Source: Atrichornis clamosus
Lineage: Eukaryota > Chordata > Aves > Passeriformes > Menuridae
Direction of reading: 5' to 3'
Length of the DNA stretch: 64,000 nucleotides
Assembly: GCA_013400975.1 (NCBI GenBank)
Contig: WBMZ01003275.1
Location: 1 to 64,000, forward strand
Positions within the stretch are counted from its first letter, which is position 1. Every line of letters starts with the position of its first letter. A program made the translations under genes and the position numbers. The notes below the pieces were generated by a model, which did not search any database, was not told the origin of the DNA, and saw nothing but the letters and a program-made list of their open reading frames with translations. Below are positions 12,213-24,600 of this stretch, piece by piece.

Positions 12213-12217
12213 CTCAG
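12213..12217. repeat. Target-site duplication, right copy (CTCAG)
   Basis: Exact repeat of 10806-10810, directly after the terminal CA of the truncated 3' LTR. Confidence 0.8.
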
Positions 12218-12926
12218 AGAGATTAGGCACTAGGAGAATGCATAAAGAAGGATATACTCTGGAAAACATGGAGCTGTTTCTCTTCATAAATATTATTTGT
12301 AGCTCAATTAACTTTTCACTGTCTTTTAATGCTGTATTTTGTCTCAAAAAATTAAATTTCAATGAGAAACCTTTCCATCTGCAAATAACCTCCAGCAGCT
12401 GCTCCCAGCAGAACAACAGTCCTCAAGACAAGGTCTTGCTCAGCTTGTCCCAAGGGGAAGAAAATTCCAAGATGGGGAATGATGTAACCTGGATATTTGT
12501 GATGGCTTTTAAAACAAGACAAGATCTGGTTGTTTTGTCCACAGTTATATGAATATTAAAGTGCTTGGTGCTAATTGTCATGTTACATATGACATCAAAA
12601 CTGAAAACTTCCTGTTTTATCCCTGAACTGGTTATCCCAGTCTGCCCTCTACTGAAGATCTTTATCTCATAAATTCTGGGAGAATCTATCAATCATTTCT
12701 TTTCTGGGAAAGAGCTGACAAATACGAACACTTTTAGCAAACCAGCCCTTTGTTTACTTGTCTTCTACATAAATTAACAAAATAAAGTTTATTACTCTGC
12801 TGTTAACAATGAACATAATTGATAATAAATATTTATTATTATTTTTAACTGCAGTGAATTTATTTTGTTTTGCTTTTTGATTTCATGAATTCTCATTTTA
12901 ATTTCTTTCACTCATTTTCCGCACAG
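12218..12926. other. Unique noncoding DNA
   Basis: Sequence between the provirus and the exon candidate. A 104-codon plus-strand open frame (12238-12552) and an 89-codon minus-strand frame overlap it without family resemblance. The last ~90 bases become T-rich (polypyrimidine) toward 12926, which is relevant to the splice acceptor there. Confidence 0.4.
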
Positions 12927-12999
12927 CTGAAGTGGAAAAAACCTCTTACTTTCCAACTACCACTTTGCCATCCCTTTGCCATCCTAATAGAACAACAAG
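12927..12999 (+). other. Candidate spliced exon (73 nt), unproven
   Basis: The interval follows a long T/C-rich tract ending TTTCCGCACAG (acceptor AG at 12925-12926). It ends AACAAG followed by GTAAGC, which is close to the ideal vertebrate donor (GT at 13000-13001). Two of three frames are open. One reads EVEKTSYFPTTTLPSLCHPN, with an NRT sequon just after it; the other begins LKWKKPLTFQ. The length is 24 codons plus one base, so skipping it would shift frame. I do not recognise the peptide. A non-coding RNA exon or a chance pair of splice sites are both possible, since one near-ideal donor is expected by chance in a window this size. Confidence 0.25.
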
Positions 13000-15900
13000 G
13001 TAAGCATACAGAAAGGAAGATACTGACAGTCATGTAATTGTTAGGAGAGCAATCAGAATTAATATATGTGAGCTCTAATTTAACACCATTAATCTTTCTG
13101 GAGTTTCATTAATGGGAATGGATTATAGAGAACAAGAATTCAAAGCATGAACTCAAAAAATGTTCATTTTGTAATTCAACTGGCAGTAACTGTGCATTCA
13201 TTCCTCACATAAGTATTTACAGGAGTAAAGTGACTCATTTGAGAGCTGTAAGAAGACTTGGGGAGAATACCCTGGCAAGAGTTATCAACACTCTGAATGC
13301 TCAAGTGTTAGAGTAACAAAAACTTCAAACTTTGCCATACATTTTCAGGAGAAAATGAACTCTACTCAGAGAGAGATAGGAACAGTTAATAAAATGAATA
13401 AATACATTTAGTCATTAGAAGACTGGTTATTGATAAGATTCTCAGGAGATGTAGGAAGAGAAGATTTATGCTCCCAAACTTCATCTCTTGGATGTATCAA
13501 GACTTGAAACTCAAGGGATTGTTAGAATAAAATTTAAAAGTTTTCTTGATGACAGATAAATTAATATGCTGGGCCATGATGTCAAATAAGAATGGTTCCA
13601 AAGGGTTGGAAGATTTTAAAGTCAATGTAAAAGATACATAAAGCACTCATTTAAGATTTTAACAGAAAACAGGAAGCTGCTTCTCTGAAAGAACGAATAA
13701 GAAATATTTAATCTTTTGTCTACTCAGGCAGCAAAACCCTGCTGAAAACTCAAATTTAGCAAACAAGCTAGAGAGTACAGTGCAATAGGTATTGCAATGG
13801 CCACTTCTTGGAAAAAGAATATCAGCTTTTTATGACTGTGATGAACCCTGGTCTATTAGGAAAATGGGTTCCCCATTCTTTTATCATCTCATGCTCACAG
13901 AATAACTGGAGGAAATGCAGACAGGATTATTTGCTGATTATTCCTTGGGAAAGAAGGAAGGATAGGGAAAGAAAAGGGCAAGAGTGACAGAAGGAGGCTG
14001 CAGTCATTAGTGGAAGGAAGAAGGGATGGGAGCTACTTTTGGCAGCAGTTTTAGCACTGAAGAGGCTGTGCTGCATGTCAGGGACTTGGATATCCAGGAC
14101 TTGGCCATAACTAACCTGAGGCAGCAGCAACACTGGTAGGCAAAACCACCAAAGACTGGACATGAACTTGAGGCAAATTCCATTGTAAGAAAAAGAGAGA
14201 ATTAAATATGTACTGCAAATAACCTGATGATATTGAGACTCTTTATGGCAAGTACTTTGCATAGTAAAGATAATAGCACATACTCAGCGGCTTATGAGCG
14301 TGAAATACAGAAGGCGATGAGTAGGATATATGTTATGAGAACCAAAGGCTAAGTCCAACCCAAGAGCTGAAGAATAGAAAGAGTAAAAGTATGTTTTCAT
14401 ATACCTCCATGGCTTCCTTGTAGCTGATCCAAAAAACCTTTAACTAAATGCTGAAACAGTTGCATTACTTCTCCATGCTTCCCACTGACAGAGCAGGTTA
14501 AACGAGAAAGCTGATTTGACACAGAGAAAAAACAAAACAATGTCTTTGTTGCACACTATCCCGTCAATATGCAAGATCAAATCTTAGCACGATGAAAATG
14601 AAAAAGGATTGTGTATTTCTCAATTTATTTACTCGAAGACATGTTTGAGGCACATATAAATATATTGTTGTCCACCTGAAGATCATGGCTTTCATACAAA
14701 ATCATATTTCAGTTTTGTAATTTTGAGGAATATGTTCTTTTGACTCATCATTTAATTAATTTTCTAGCAGTAAACAGGGTTTAGAAAGTAGCACCCCACT
14801 GAGAAAAATTAGGCTGTAAGAGTTAATGCTATGCCAATAAACTAGTGCTATGGGTTTGTACAGATTAATACCATTTACTGTTTTAACAGTCTCCATGGAC
14901 CTTACATGTAAATGTTCTCTAATAAAAATGGTATATATGCATACAAGGGTGTAAGTATCTGGATATTCCCTTGCTCTTGTGTATTTTTTGTGAGTCTCAG
15001 GGAGAAAGGATAACAGGAATGTTAAATCTTTCTAGTCATGGAAAGAAAAAAAACCCCAAAACTATTTCCAATAATTTGAAGCATTTTGTGCCCTTTTTTC
15101 AACTGCTAAATAAGGATTAATTTTTACTTTTTGAAGATAGTAGTGGATGAAAGAATGCATTTATAGAGTGCTCTTGATGGCAATTTGGGAAGCATTTACA
15201 TTGTAATCTAACAGTGTGGTTGTAGATGAACAAGAACTGATTTATTAACAGCTATTCAAACACCACTACCTCTGTAATGTAGCAGAACTCTTGAGTTCAG
15301 TCTAGCAGCATGACTCTTAGTCAGAAGTCACTCTACATAGGGTGTTTTTTCCAGCCTGTACATACTCTTTCCTGTCTAGTGGTGTACTGTGTTATGGCAA
15401 ACTAAATATTCCCTGAAGAATATTTTTTTGCACGAGTCTTCCTAATGCTTTCACTGCACCACAGTTTTCTTTCAGACAGAAGGATACAACCTTCATTATT
15501 ATGGTTGTAACTTTTTACTTTGGAGTTACTGGGACAGCAGCCTTCTGTAACACTTGTGTCTGGGTATTCTGTATTGATGTGAATTAAAGTGTATTAATGT
15601 AACAAACAGTAGAAATAGCTTGAGGAAGCAACCTTCTAGGGCAGAAGTCCCACTAGAGTGCGAAAAATACTTGCAGAAGCAGGCTTCTCAGAAAAATGTT
15701 TTTCTCTAGGGTTATTGCCAAAATTGTCGGGGTGTACTGTCACAAACACAGAAGAATAGTACAATTGCTTAAATAAGAAATTATGCAGTCTTAAGCCTAC
15801 AGTGTTTTCCAGGTCGAGAACATTTCCAATTAGGCGCCAACGAATGTAGGTTTCCATGGTGATTAGCTAAAATGTGAAATGAATTTAATTTCATGATAAT

Positions 15901-17449
15901 TGCTACATATTTGCAACTGAAGTGCATCTTTCAGTTTCAGCCTAAGATTTTCAGATCTTAATCATAGCTCTGGATCTGAATCTACTGATGAAACCTATAA
16001 TAAAATGCAGGGCTATCATGCATTTGTGTTGGAGGCAAAAGGGTTTACAGGAGACTGAATGTGATTTCTGTTAATGCATTTCATTCTTTTGGCTTTTCTT
16101 CATTTTTTCGTGTAAGAAGAAGTACATATTATACTTAAAACCCCCGCCCCCAAACCTTAATAAAAAATCCCTTCTTACAACACTTGTGAAAAGTAGCCAG
16201 CACTTTGATTATCTGTCAGAAACAGACTTGCATGTTTCTATTATGTTTTTCTTAAAGCTTACAAGTAATGGTACAGTAATTGAATTTCACTATAGCTCTT
16301 TCATTCCCTATACTTCCACATATTTTACATCACAACACACTTGCCAGTAAAAAGTAACAGCATACCCTTTCACACTTTTATGGCATTGTGAATGTGCAGC
16401 AATTAGACTGTAATAATAGATGTCAAATGCTTCTTTAACAGCGATTCCGAACACCACCTTTTCTTGCTGGAATGAACAACTATTTACAAATCTGTTTGTC
16501 TTACAAATTCGAGTTGAAATTGCAGGGAAAGATTGGCCTAATCAATTAGGCCCCCACACTGATTCAAAATTAGAAGGCCTGCTTCCCTGTTGAAGAAAGT
16601 TGACATACTCCTTAAATTAGATCATATCCAATTTTGGACAAAACCTCAGTTATTTTTTTCACTGGTCTCTGAGCTATGCAGCTGATCATACAGGAAGAAA
16701 AAAGCTTTTGCTTTCAGCTACTAAAATTTCTTCCTTGAACACAGCTTTTAGGGATTAATATCAGTGACCCATTCATTGTCATGCTGAACCTGATTTCTGT
16801 AGATGAAGGCAGTGGAATATTCACAGATCCACCCTGGGAAACTGAGTCACCAGCTGTGAGGTGGCCCTTCAGAAGGACACCAAGGTCACCTGTGGGGCTG
16901 CTGAACCCCAAACTCTTGAGGCTCCAAAATGGCAAAACCATGACTGTATGTGAATACTTACATGTCTTCTGTCATCATATGCTGAATTAGGCTGGTAGAG
17001 GATAAAGCTGAAGGTGCCTGGGAAGATAGGATGGATTTTACACACTTCATAATTTTAAAAATCTGAGGTATATGTCATTCACTAAAGCATTAAGTTTTGT
17101 ATAATTTATCTTTTTGGTATTGGAAACTTCTGTTATTTTTCACTCATAGCTCAAAAATGGATGTTTGATAATACAAATACTTTAATTCTGACTATTAATA
17201 GCATTAATTCCACTATTCCATTTCTTACTGGAATCCATTACAAAAAGATACTCAGCCCTGAGTGATTTGCATAAACGAGTCAGCAAATGCAGGAAAATGA
17301 AAACTGTAGCATAGTGCTTTTTTAAGTAGTTAGATCAATTTTACCACAGGTTTTGGAGGAGGTATCTGGCTGATAATTAATAGCAAGCCTTTCCCTCATG
17401 TCAAGAGGTCTTTAAAAATAAAAAAAAATAAAATACCCATTTGAATTTC
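13000..17449. other. Unique noncoding DNA with a dyad motif
   Basis: Mostly AT-rich sequence. The interval 13930-14030 is purine-rich. A C-rich run (16141-16151, CCCCCGCCCCC) and an 8-bp dyad with a TAATCAATTA core at 16535-16552 stand out. A GC-richer patch at 16790-16930 has overlapping open frames of about 70 codons on both strands that I cannot assign. 17265-17288 has ATTTGCAT and GCAAAT in inverted orientation. Confidence 0.4.
16535..16552. promoter_or_regulatory. Dyad GGCCTAAT-CA-ATTAGGCC, possible paired-homeodomain site
   Basis: Perfect 8-bp inverted repeat around a 2-nt centre. The core TAATCAATTA has the TAAT-NN-ATTA form bound cooperatively by paired-class homeodomain dimers (P2-type site). 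This shows only that a site is present. Use as an enhancer is inferred and unsupported by other data. Chance occurrence is possible in AT-rich DNA, but the GGCC extension makes the dyad longer than the motif requires. Confidence 0.25.
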
Positions 17450-17650
17450 TTTGTCCTTTTCCTTTCTTTCTTTCATTCTTTTGATCTTTCTTCCTTGCTT
17501 CCTTTCTTCCTTCCTTTCTTCCTTTCTTCCTTCTTCTTTTCTTTCTTCCTTTCTTCCTTTCTTCCTTCTTTTCTTTCATCCTTTCTTCTTTTCTTCTTTT
17601 CTTCTTTTCTTTCTTCTTTTCTTTCTTCCTTCCTTTCTTCCTTTCTTTCT
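17450..17650. repeat. Polypyrimidine (TTCC/TTTC)n tract
   Basis: About 200 bp of TTCC, TTTC and TTC units. It includes two uninterrupted pyrimidine runs of 80 nt (17498-17577) and 72 nt (17579-17650), then an A-run. All open frames through it (Ser/Phe/Leu-rich on plus, Lys/Glu/Arg-rich on minus) are composition artefacts. A tract like this can form triplex (H-DNA) and is prone to length change. Confidence 0.95.
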
Positions 17651-18560
17651 AAAAAAAAGCATACCTTTATTGCTCTAGAATAAAACACTTTTTAGGCAGA
17701 TGGCAGTGTTGCTGGGCCAGATTGTTTAGTACAATTACATTCTTGCAGTCTGAAAGGCAAAAAAATTGTTATTGCAGTGGAAACGACAATACACAATTTG
17801 TGAAGCAAGCCTCTGGTACTCATTTTATCTATGACTAATGTGTCACAATGATCAGCAAAAGGATGTACTAATGAAATAACAGCTCTCTTAATCACTTGAT
17901 TAAAGTTGCAATAGGGCTGTATGCAAGGGTGTACAAGCCAAATTAACATCTGGCATAAGAATAGAAAAAGAATATCTGAAGATAAGTGGATGTCTTTGCA
18001 ACAGGAAATTTTGTTTTCCCTGTGATTATTTAAATTTATTTTCTGAATAGTTTTGAATTGTTTTTCTTTAAAACTTGCCACAGAAAATAAGCATGTATTT
18101 TAATTAAAAACAGAAAGGGAAGTGATTTGTAAATGGATTTGATCCTATGACAAGCTTAGCACTGCAACAAAATGTCTAATGCACCTAGTTCTTATTGGGC
18201 AATTTGAAGCATAGATGACAAAGTATTTCTATTATGTCTTTCTTCAAGAGTATAGAAGTGATCAATAAAAAAACTAGAAATAGTATGAAGGCTTGAGACC
18301 GAAGAAACCTGGTTTGTATCCCAAATTATGTAGTTGAGTAGTTAATGATCTCAGTAAATATGTATTTCTCTCTGTGTTTTTGTTTCTCGTGCCTGGAAAT
18401 GGCAGTAATAATGTTATTTCATGACACAGAGCTTTGAGAACCAACAAAGAGCAGCGTATAAGAGATATATAAACCATGGCCAAGGTTTGCATATTTTCTA
18501 CACTTTATTTTTTGTTAATCATGAAAGTTCAGTGTTATATGTTTACGGGGAATATGAAAA
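17651..18560. other. Unique noncoding DNA
   Basis: AT-rich sequence. A 129-codon minus-strand open frame (17692-18081) has no recognisable domain and normal noncoding composition, so I treat it as chance. No repeat is recognised. Confidence 0.4.
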
Positions 18561-18620
18561 TCATAAATTATAGAATATCCTGAGTTGGAAGGGACCCACA
18601 AGGATCATCAAAGATCAGCT
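18561..18620 (-). mobile_element. CR1 LINE 3' tail, reverse orientation
   Basis: On the minus strand this reads 'gatctttgatgatccttgtg', then 'ggtcccttccaactcagg', then an ATTCTATAATTT-like degenerate octamer tail. That is the avian CR1 3' terminus. About 60 bp are recognisable. Sequence to the right (to about 18690) may belong to it but has decayed past recognition. Confidence 0.75.
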
Positions 18621-21600
18621 ACTGAAAAGTGTCTTCATCAGTTGCTTACAGCTATGTAGGAGCATTCTTTCTGGGTCGGCTTTTGTCCTAGATGGACTTT
18701 TATTCTGGCACTAAATTATAGGAAGAGAGAAGTAGTCACTTCTGGCATCTTTGCTGAAAGAAGAAACTTGAAGCAAGTAAGTGGGGTTGCCTTTCACATC
18801 TCCATGCCTGAGGCACAAGTTGAAAAATTATAACAGGACCACTGGACCCTGTCGAACATTGCCTCTGAAATCTACTGGGACTTTATATTAATTAGAATAT
18901 GTCAAGTTTGATCACAAATGGTACGCTGTGCCTCTAAGGAGTTTCAGTTTGTAATGATGCTTTCCCAGTATGTATTATGTCTGTCTTACCTTGCTATTTA
19001 AATTGAGAGCTCTGAATGTGAGAGTGAAAACATACACTGGTGAAAACTGCTAAAATATAGTTTGTATACAAAACCCTCTCTGAAATCTGCTTATCTGATG
19101 GCACATTTCCTATTTCTTCCAGCTATTAAGAACCTTTACCTACTTCCATCAGTTTTAGTAAATTGATTAAAAGCTCATGAATTGTTCTTGATTCAAGAAT
19201 TCACAAAGCTTGTAGACAGCATCGTGGGTTACTGTTTAACACATTTTTGATCCGTATTCTTTCCATCTGCCACACTTCTGTAATCTTGGTACAAAATATA
19301 AACACCAATGGAAACATGATGACTATTATTAGAGTTTTGATATTCTCATAGATATGATTCAGAGGTGAAAATACATTTTTACACTCTGAAAAAATGTGTG
19401 TTTTTCCATAATAATAACTATTTCAAGATCTATTAAAAAAAAAAAAGTTTTTCTCTCTGAAACCTATTTTTCAGATACCTATCTGGAATTCTGCTCATTT
19501 TGCAAGACGGGCACAATGGACATTGTCCAGAATGCATCCCTTAAGATCTACACAGTGATAATATGGAAAATGAATGTGAAACTCAGATGTTAGCATTTAC
19601 TGTTAAGCTATTTATAACTTGGATTGAAAACTGCTGGGAAGGCCTGGGGGAATTATCATGATGTGATAATCAAACTCCCTGTTGCATGTCATTGAGTAAT
19701 AATTTTTCTTTTTTTTTCATATTTAAATATAAGGAAGCTTTCCAAAAGTTATTTTTCACTTCCTTTTATGCATTATTATTTAGACAGTTCTGTGTATTTT
19801 CAAGATTTATATCTATTTTGTCTGGTATTTTATTTGAATTTTTATAATATTAATTGATCATAAGAATAGTTGATACATGACAATATAGAAAATAACATTA
19901 TACTACTAATCAAATATAACAAATGTTGACAAAAATGGCATATTCCACTCTGTGATTATTATTTCATTTTGTAACAAATGAAAAACATATAACAAATAAG
20001 AACAAGAGAGAAAAAAATTAAATCTTGGCTATTTGACATGAACTTACCCCCACTTTGGATCCACAATTTCGAGATAAAGACTGAGGTTAGTCATGTATAA
20101 GGACTATGAAAACCCCAGGTCCAAGCTGAGGACAATTCCTGTGACTCAGGAACTAAGGAAAAGAAGAGCAGGCAGGCTCTTTGTAAACTCTGCAGCAGTC
20201 CTGAGGTATTTTGGGGACAGAGACGGATGAAGAATGGCAGGCATGTGATTGATCTGGGCCATCCCAGTACCTATAGTAGGAACCACTGGAAATGGACAGG
20301 CACCATTTTTAGCTATCTTATAGCAGTATCAAAGGTATTCAGGGTGTTATTATTACCTATTACAAATCCCTGAATTAGTATGCAACTGGAAATAGAGTTG
20401 CCAGGCATAAGGCGTAAGGATTTTTTAGTTGCCTTCAGAACTGGGCATTCAATCATTAATTCCAGACTTTGAAAGACTTTCATATATACTGGTGATGTTC
20501 TGTTGCAATGCATAATAAGACCACTGAGGAAAGAAATCTTCCCTTCTGAGGCTCCTGTAGCACTGCCTGGATCCTGGTCCTGATTCCAAATGGAAGGTCA
20601 GGGAACACCGTTTTTTTTAAAAACTGAATTATTTCTTGCTGTTATGGGATTGACAAAGACCCCTCAGTAACAAGCTACCCACCATTGTTCCATAGTACTG
20701 ACCTTCCTACTCGAGAATTTCTACTCTAAGTTACACTTTGTCCCATCTTGTCTCAAAAACTAGACTAATACCTCTTTTTTCCCAGCTTTCCCATTCACTG
20801 AGAATCTTTTAACATGTCTAATACAGGTTGATATTTTTATAAAGAGCTCCATCGCTGGCTGTACTGCACATCTGTGACAGGGTGTTGGAGGCAGGTGACA
20901 GGCTCTTTTTCTCTAGCCTGTGTGCAGGACAGTGAGCAGATGATGACGGCCATTAAAGACCACTTTGGCAAAGCTCCATCTCCACAAACAAACTCTTTGT
21001 ACCAGCACACTGCGGAAGGAGCTGGCAGGGAGAAGAAAAAGTGAGCGACACAATATGTTTTCCAGTGTGAGTGAATACAGACACTTAAGATACCAACATA
21101 TCTGCAATATTCTAGTCTTGAGCAGCAAATAAAAAATGTGTACAACTTTGACCTAAAAAGGAAGAAATGTTCCGTACTGAAATATTCTAGGTTTGGAGGA
21201 CTGAAAAGACCTAGTAGAGGTATTTGGCTAATTCATAGCAAAATATTCATTCTTATTTTTCAGGTTTTATTATTTCTTTAGATTAGGTTGTAAGCTAAAG
21301 GTTCATATAGACTTAAAGCTATAATTATCAATAAAAATTTTAGATCAACCATTATTTGTGTAAAAAATAGCAAAATAATGCAGTTCTGATATGGTTATTT
21401 AATATTTGTGTGGAACAGATTAAAATGCTGTATTTTAAAACTCTTGTGCTTGCATACTCAAAAAACAATTTCTCTTTCAAAATTGCCAAGCTCAAATACA
21501 TTTTTAATGTATTTTAGTGAATATGACATAAGGTATTTCGTATTCTTTTTGCCTGATCCATGATAAAAGTGTCCACCTGGAATAGGTATACTTATGCAGA

Positions 21601-24600
21601 ACAAGAGGAATCATAGTGCTTGAAGTTCTAAGGAGATCTTGTTCTTTATGTCTGCCATTGCTTTTCTTTCTTCTACCGGTCTAGAACTGAACATCTGGTT
21701 GTCACTAACACATGAAAAATTAATTTCTTATTACTCAAGCTGTTATCTTCTGCTGCAAAAAAAATATCCTAAGAAATCACCAATGGAATAAAAATTACAG
21801 GCTAATTCTGGATGCAAAAGGGTTACTTTAGAAGTAATATTCAACCACTTTACTGTATTTCAGGTGCTGTAAGCCCTTCACCTTTTACTGACCCTATCAA
21901 GTGCTTACCCATCTCTCCTAGAGTGTTCACTGAACCTCTGGGAATGGGGTATCTGCCGTAGAAGTGGTTTTAAAATAGTTTTCTCTAATGATAGTGCAGA
22001 TGGAGGATATAGCAACTTACCTCCAAATTAATTCCCGTTGCTCCCTGTTATCAAATTCCTGTTGATTTCTCCCGCTGCATTCTGAAATTGCATTTTATGA
22101 CAACCTGACTTTAATAATTTTTAAGAAATTGTATTTATTTTCTTCTTTCTAGGGCCTTCCACTGTCTGTTTCCACTGTACTTCTCTCATATTCCCTGAAA
22201 GGTCAGGTATAGGAATGAGAGCTCTATTACAGGGTGTTGAAACCCACCTTTTTACTGAAACACTAAACACAATCCTTCTGGATTTAGGTTAGGAGCAATA
22301 CAAAGGTAACAAAACTCTAAACCCCTGTAAGGTGTTTAGGCTTGAGCTGTTCAAAAGTCACCTCACAAGAAACTGCTAAAAAATGAATCCTTTGCTTTAA
22401 AACTTTCCTTTTCATTCCATGTAACTTTTAAAATCTGTTTCAGTTGCAGTAATAATTACAATGAAAAAATATATAATTATATGCATAGCATAAACATAGA
22501 GAGTAAGTAGGAGTGGTTTAGTTTTGAGTCAGTGAAAATTAATAGAATTATTTTTATTCAGTTCTCAGATACCCCAAGACTGTTTTCAGCCAAGTGCTCC
22601 ATCCATATTTAAGATAAAGAGAGATATCACATATTTTTATTTTAGGAAGAAATACAGCAGAAGTAAATTGATTCATGAACTCATTATATCTTGATGCACA
22701 GAAATGCTTGTCAAGTTGAAATCTTCAGTGATTTCAGTAACAGGCAAACTACCAAAATAATTAATACAGCTTAAAAAATGAACCTTGTCAATATTAGAGG
22801 CATCTTCAGTATGCTCTTAGCCACAAGGATAATTTGAGTCAGTGCTAAACTACATGTAGGAATCTGGAGTCCTGAGAGAAGACTTAAAAGAAGGACAAAA
22901 TCACAGGATTGTTTTTGAAGGGAATATTTCTATTTATAACAATTCTTATGAAAACTTTTTTCTCTCTTTCCAAACCAGTGTTAGACTGCTATGAAGTGTG
23001 ACATGGATAAATTAATAGCACTGTTCATTCACAATAAAATTAAAACCTGGTATTTTTCAGGCCCCTAGAATGAGAGCAGGAGTAGGTTCACAAGTCCCTT
23101 TGGTGCTTATATACACTGTTACATTTTTTGCAACTGGACTATATTTAAGTCTTTGTAATGGAAAACCAGCATAGTTCATCCAACTAGAGGTTTAAAAATA
23201 AAGTTTTTTCATGTAATTTTTTGCTAGTACCCACCACTGACCATCAGTGCTCCTATACTTGGTTCAGAATGATAAATCTTTCCTTCGTAAGTAAATTTTA
23301 ATTGTTGACTTTGTCTTTTATTTAGCTTTTAGGCTCAGATTTGAAATACAGGGATGTCCATATCTTGCATCTGAATTTTGATCCTTAAGGAGATTTGACA
23401 GTGAGAACTGAGATGAGTGTGCTGAATCCCTGAAATTGAAAGAGTAGAAACACTGATGCAACTGTCTCATAAATTAGGCAAGCTGTCAAGTTAACTGGAA
23501 TCAGGTAGGTGTGCGAAGACATCCTCCTAATCAAAGGATGGATGTGATTAGTAGGTCCTTAATTTTCTTTTGTAAAAAAGAAATAAACCTCAAAATCCAG
23601 GCAATAGGTGTTTTGTGTCTTTTGATTTTGGCGGGTGCTTATATTCAACCTTACATCTCCAACTGTTACTGGAGATTCTGCAGTCACTAAAGAACCTGTT
23701 GTCTCTGTGTGAGAACACCACAGCCATTAATACACTGCAGTGGAGCTGCCAGCTCCCTGTCTGGTGCTGTGGTCATCCAGACAGAAGCTGTTTGCCAGTA
23801 ATTGCTTCTAAGTTCCCTGATATAGTATTCAAGTAATGAAAAAACACTGCCTCAAGTGGCAGGTGGAGGCTTCACGTGGTTAGAAACAGTACTTGGAGAC
23901 TCACAAGGGGAGAAAAGGCCTGTGACTAGTGGTGCCTTTGTCTGGCCAGTGTCTGTAGCAGGATTTTTGCTGATAGAGACTGAATGAACTGCATGACGCT
24001 AATTAATTTCTTCTGCTCCGAGAAAAAGTTAGCTTGGTCTGACTACTGATATACTTGGATACATTTTGTGTTGTGGGGATCATCTCCGGTCTAAGCAACC
24101 ACAACATAGGAATTGTACAGCTTATTTCTGATGGCCTTTGCAAGACAAAGCAATCCATTGCTATTCATTAGCCCGTGCGTCGAGTTCCAACCTCAGTTCC
24201 ACACAGCTAAGGAACGGAATTGGTGGGGTGATAGAGAGCTTTCACTGGAGCAATGGGGCTCAAAATGGTAGCAGTCTGATTGCCTTCACAGGTGTCAATT
24301 GTCATCAGTGCTGGTGCTCCAAAATGAGTAAGGGCAAAACCTGATGGGAACAGATGAAGCAGGTCTGTAGGGTGCAATGGCTCGCCACTTTCTTCTGGTC
24401 TGTATGTCCTTGCAGTGTATGCAAACTGTCAAAGGAGAGTGGAGCTGTGAGAAATACTGGGGGAATATTTTGTCCCAGTATTTCTTTTGTGTCGGATGAT
24501 TTTTAAAGCTTAAGGAATAAATGATAAATGTAAAGTATTTTTAATACTTTGAGGTGGAATAGTGAGATAAGGCTATCAAGAAGAGAATAAATTAATCTCA

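Larger units (their letters stand above)
10806..12217 (+). mobile_element. Deleted ERVL-like endogenous retrovirus with target duplications
   Basis: An old, non-functional provirus. Visible parts in order: target duplication CTCAG (10806-10810), complete 5' LTR (10811-11236, TG...CA), primer-binding-site remnant (11245-11262), about 0.7 kb of internal sequence, a 3' LTR lacking its left half (about 11976-12212), and a second CTCAG (12213-12217). Both LTR copies end in similar blocks ('cactaaattgggaacacc', then cctaaac-atg-ca). The 5-bp duplication shows that both LTRs belong to one insertion. The U3 of the 3' LTR, the polypurine tract and nearly all of gag-pol are gone. The two LTR copies differ at many positions and by indels, so the element is old. 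The ERVL assignment rests on LTR style, the 5-bp duplication and the PBS type. An ERVK-like origin is less likely. Confidence 0.8.

Noticed and set aside
14891..14949. Possible 59-nt exon between a TTTTAACAG acceptor and GTAAGTAT donor
   Set aside because: Two of three frames have stops and the exon border GGT|GTAAGT is off consensus. Weaker than the 12.93-kb candidate.
17441..17688. Ser/Phe/Leu-rich and Lys/Glu/Arg-rich open frames
   Set aside because: They translate the polypyrimidine tract and are pure composition artefacts.
17692..18081. 129-codon open frame on the minus strand
   Set aside because: No family resemblance and AT-rich noncoding composition. Treated as chance.
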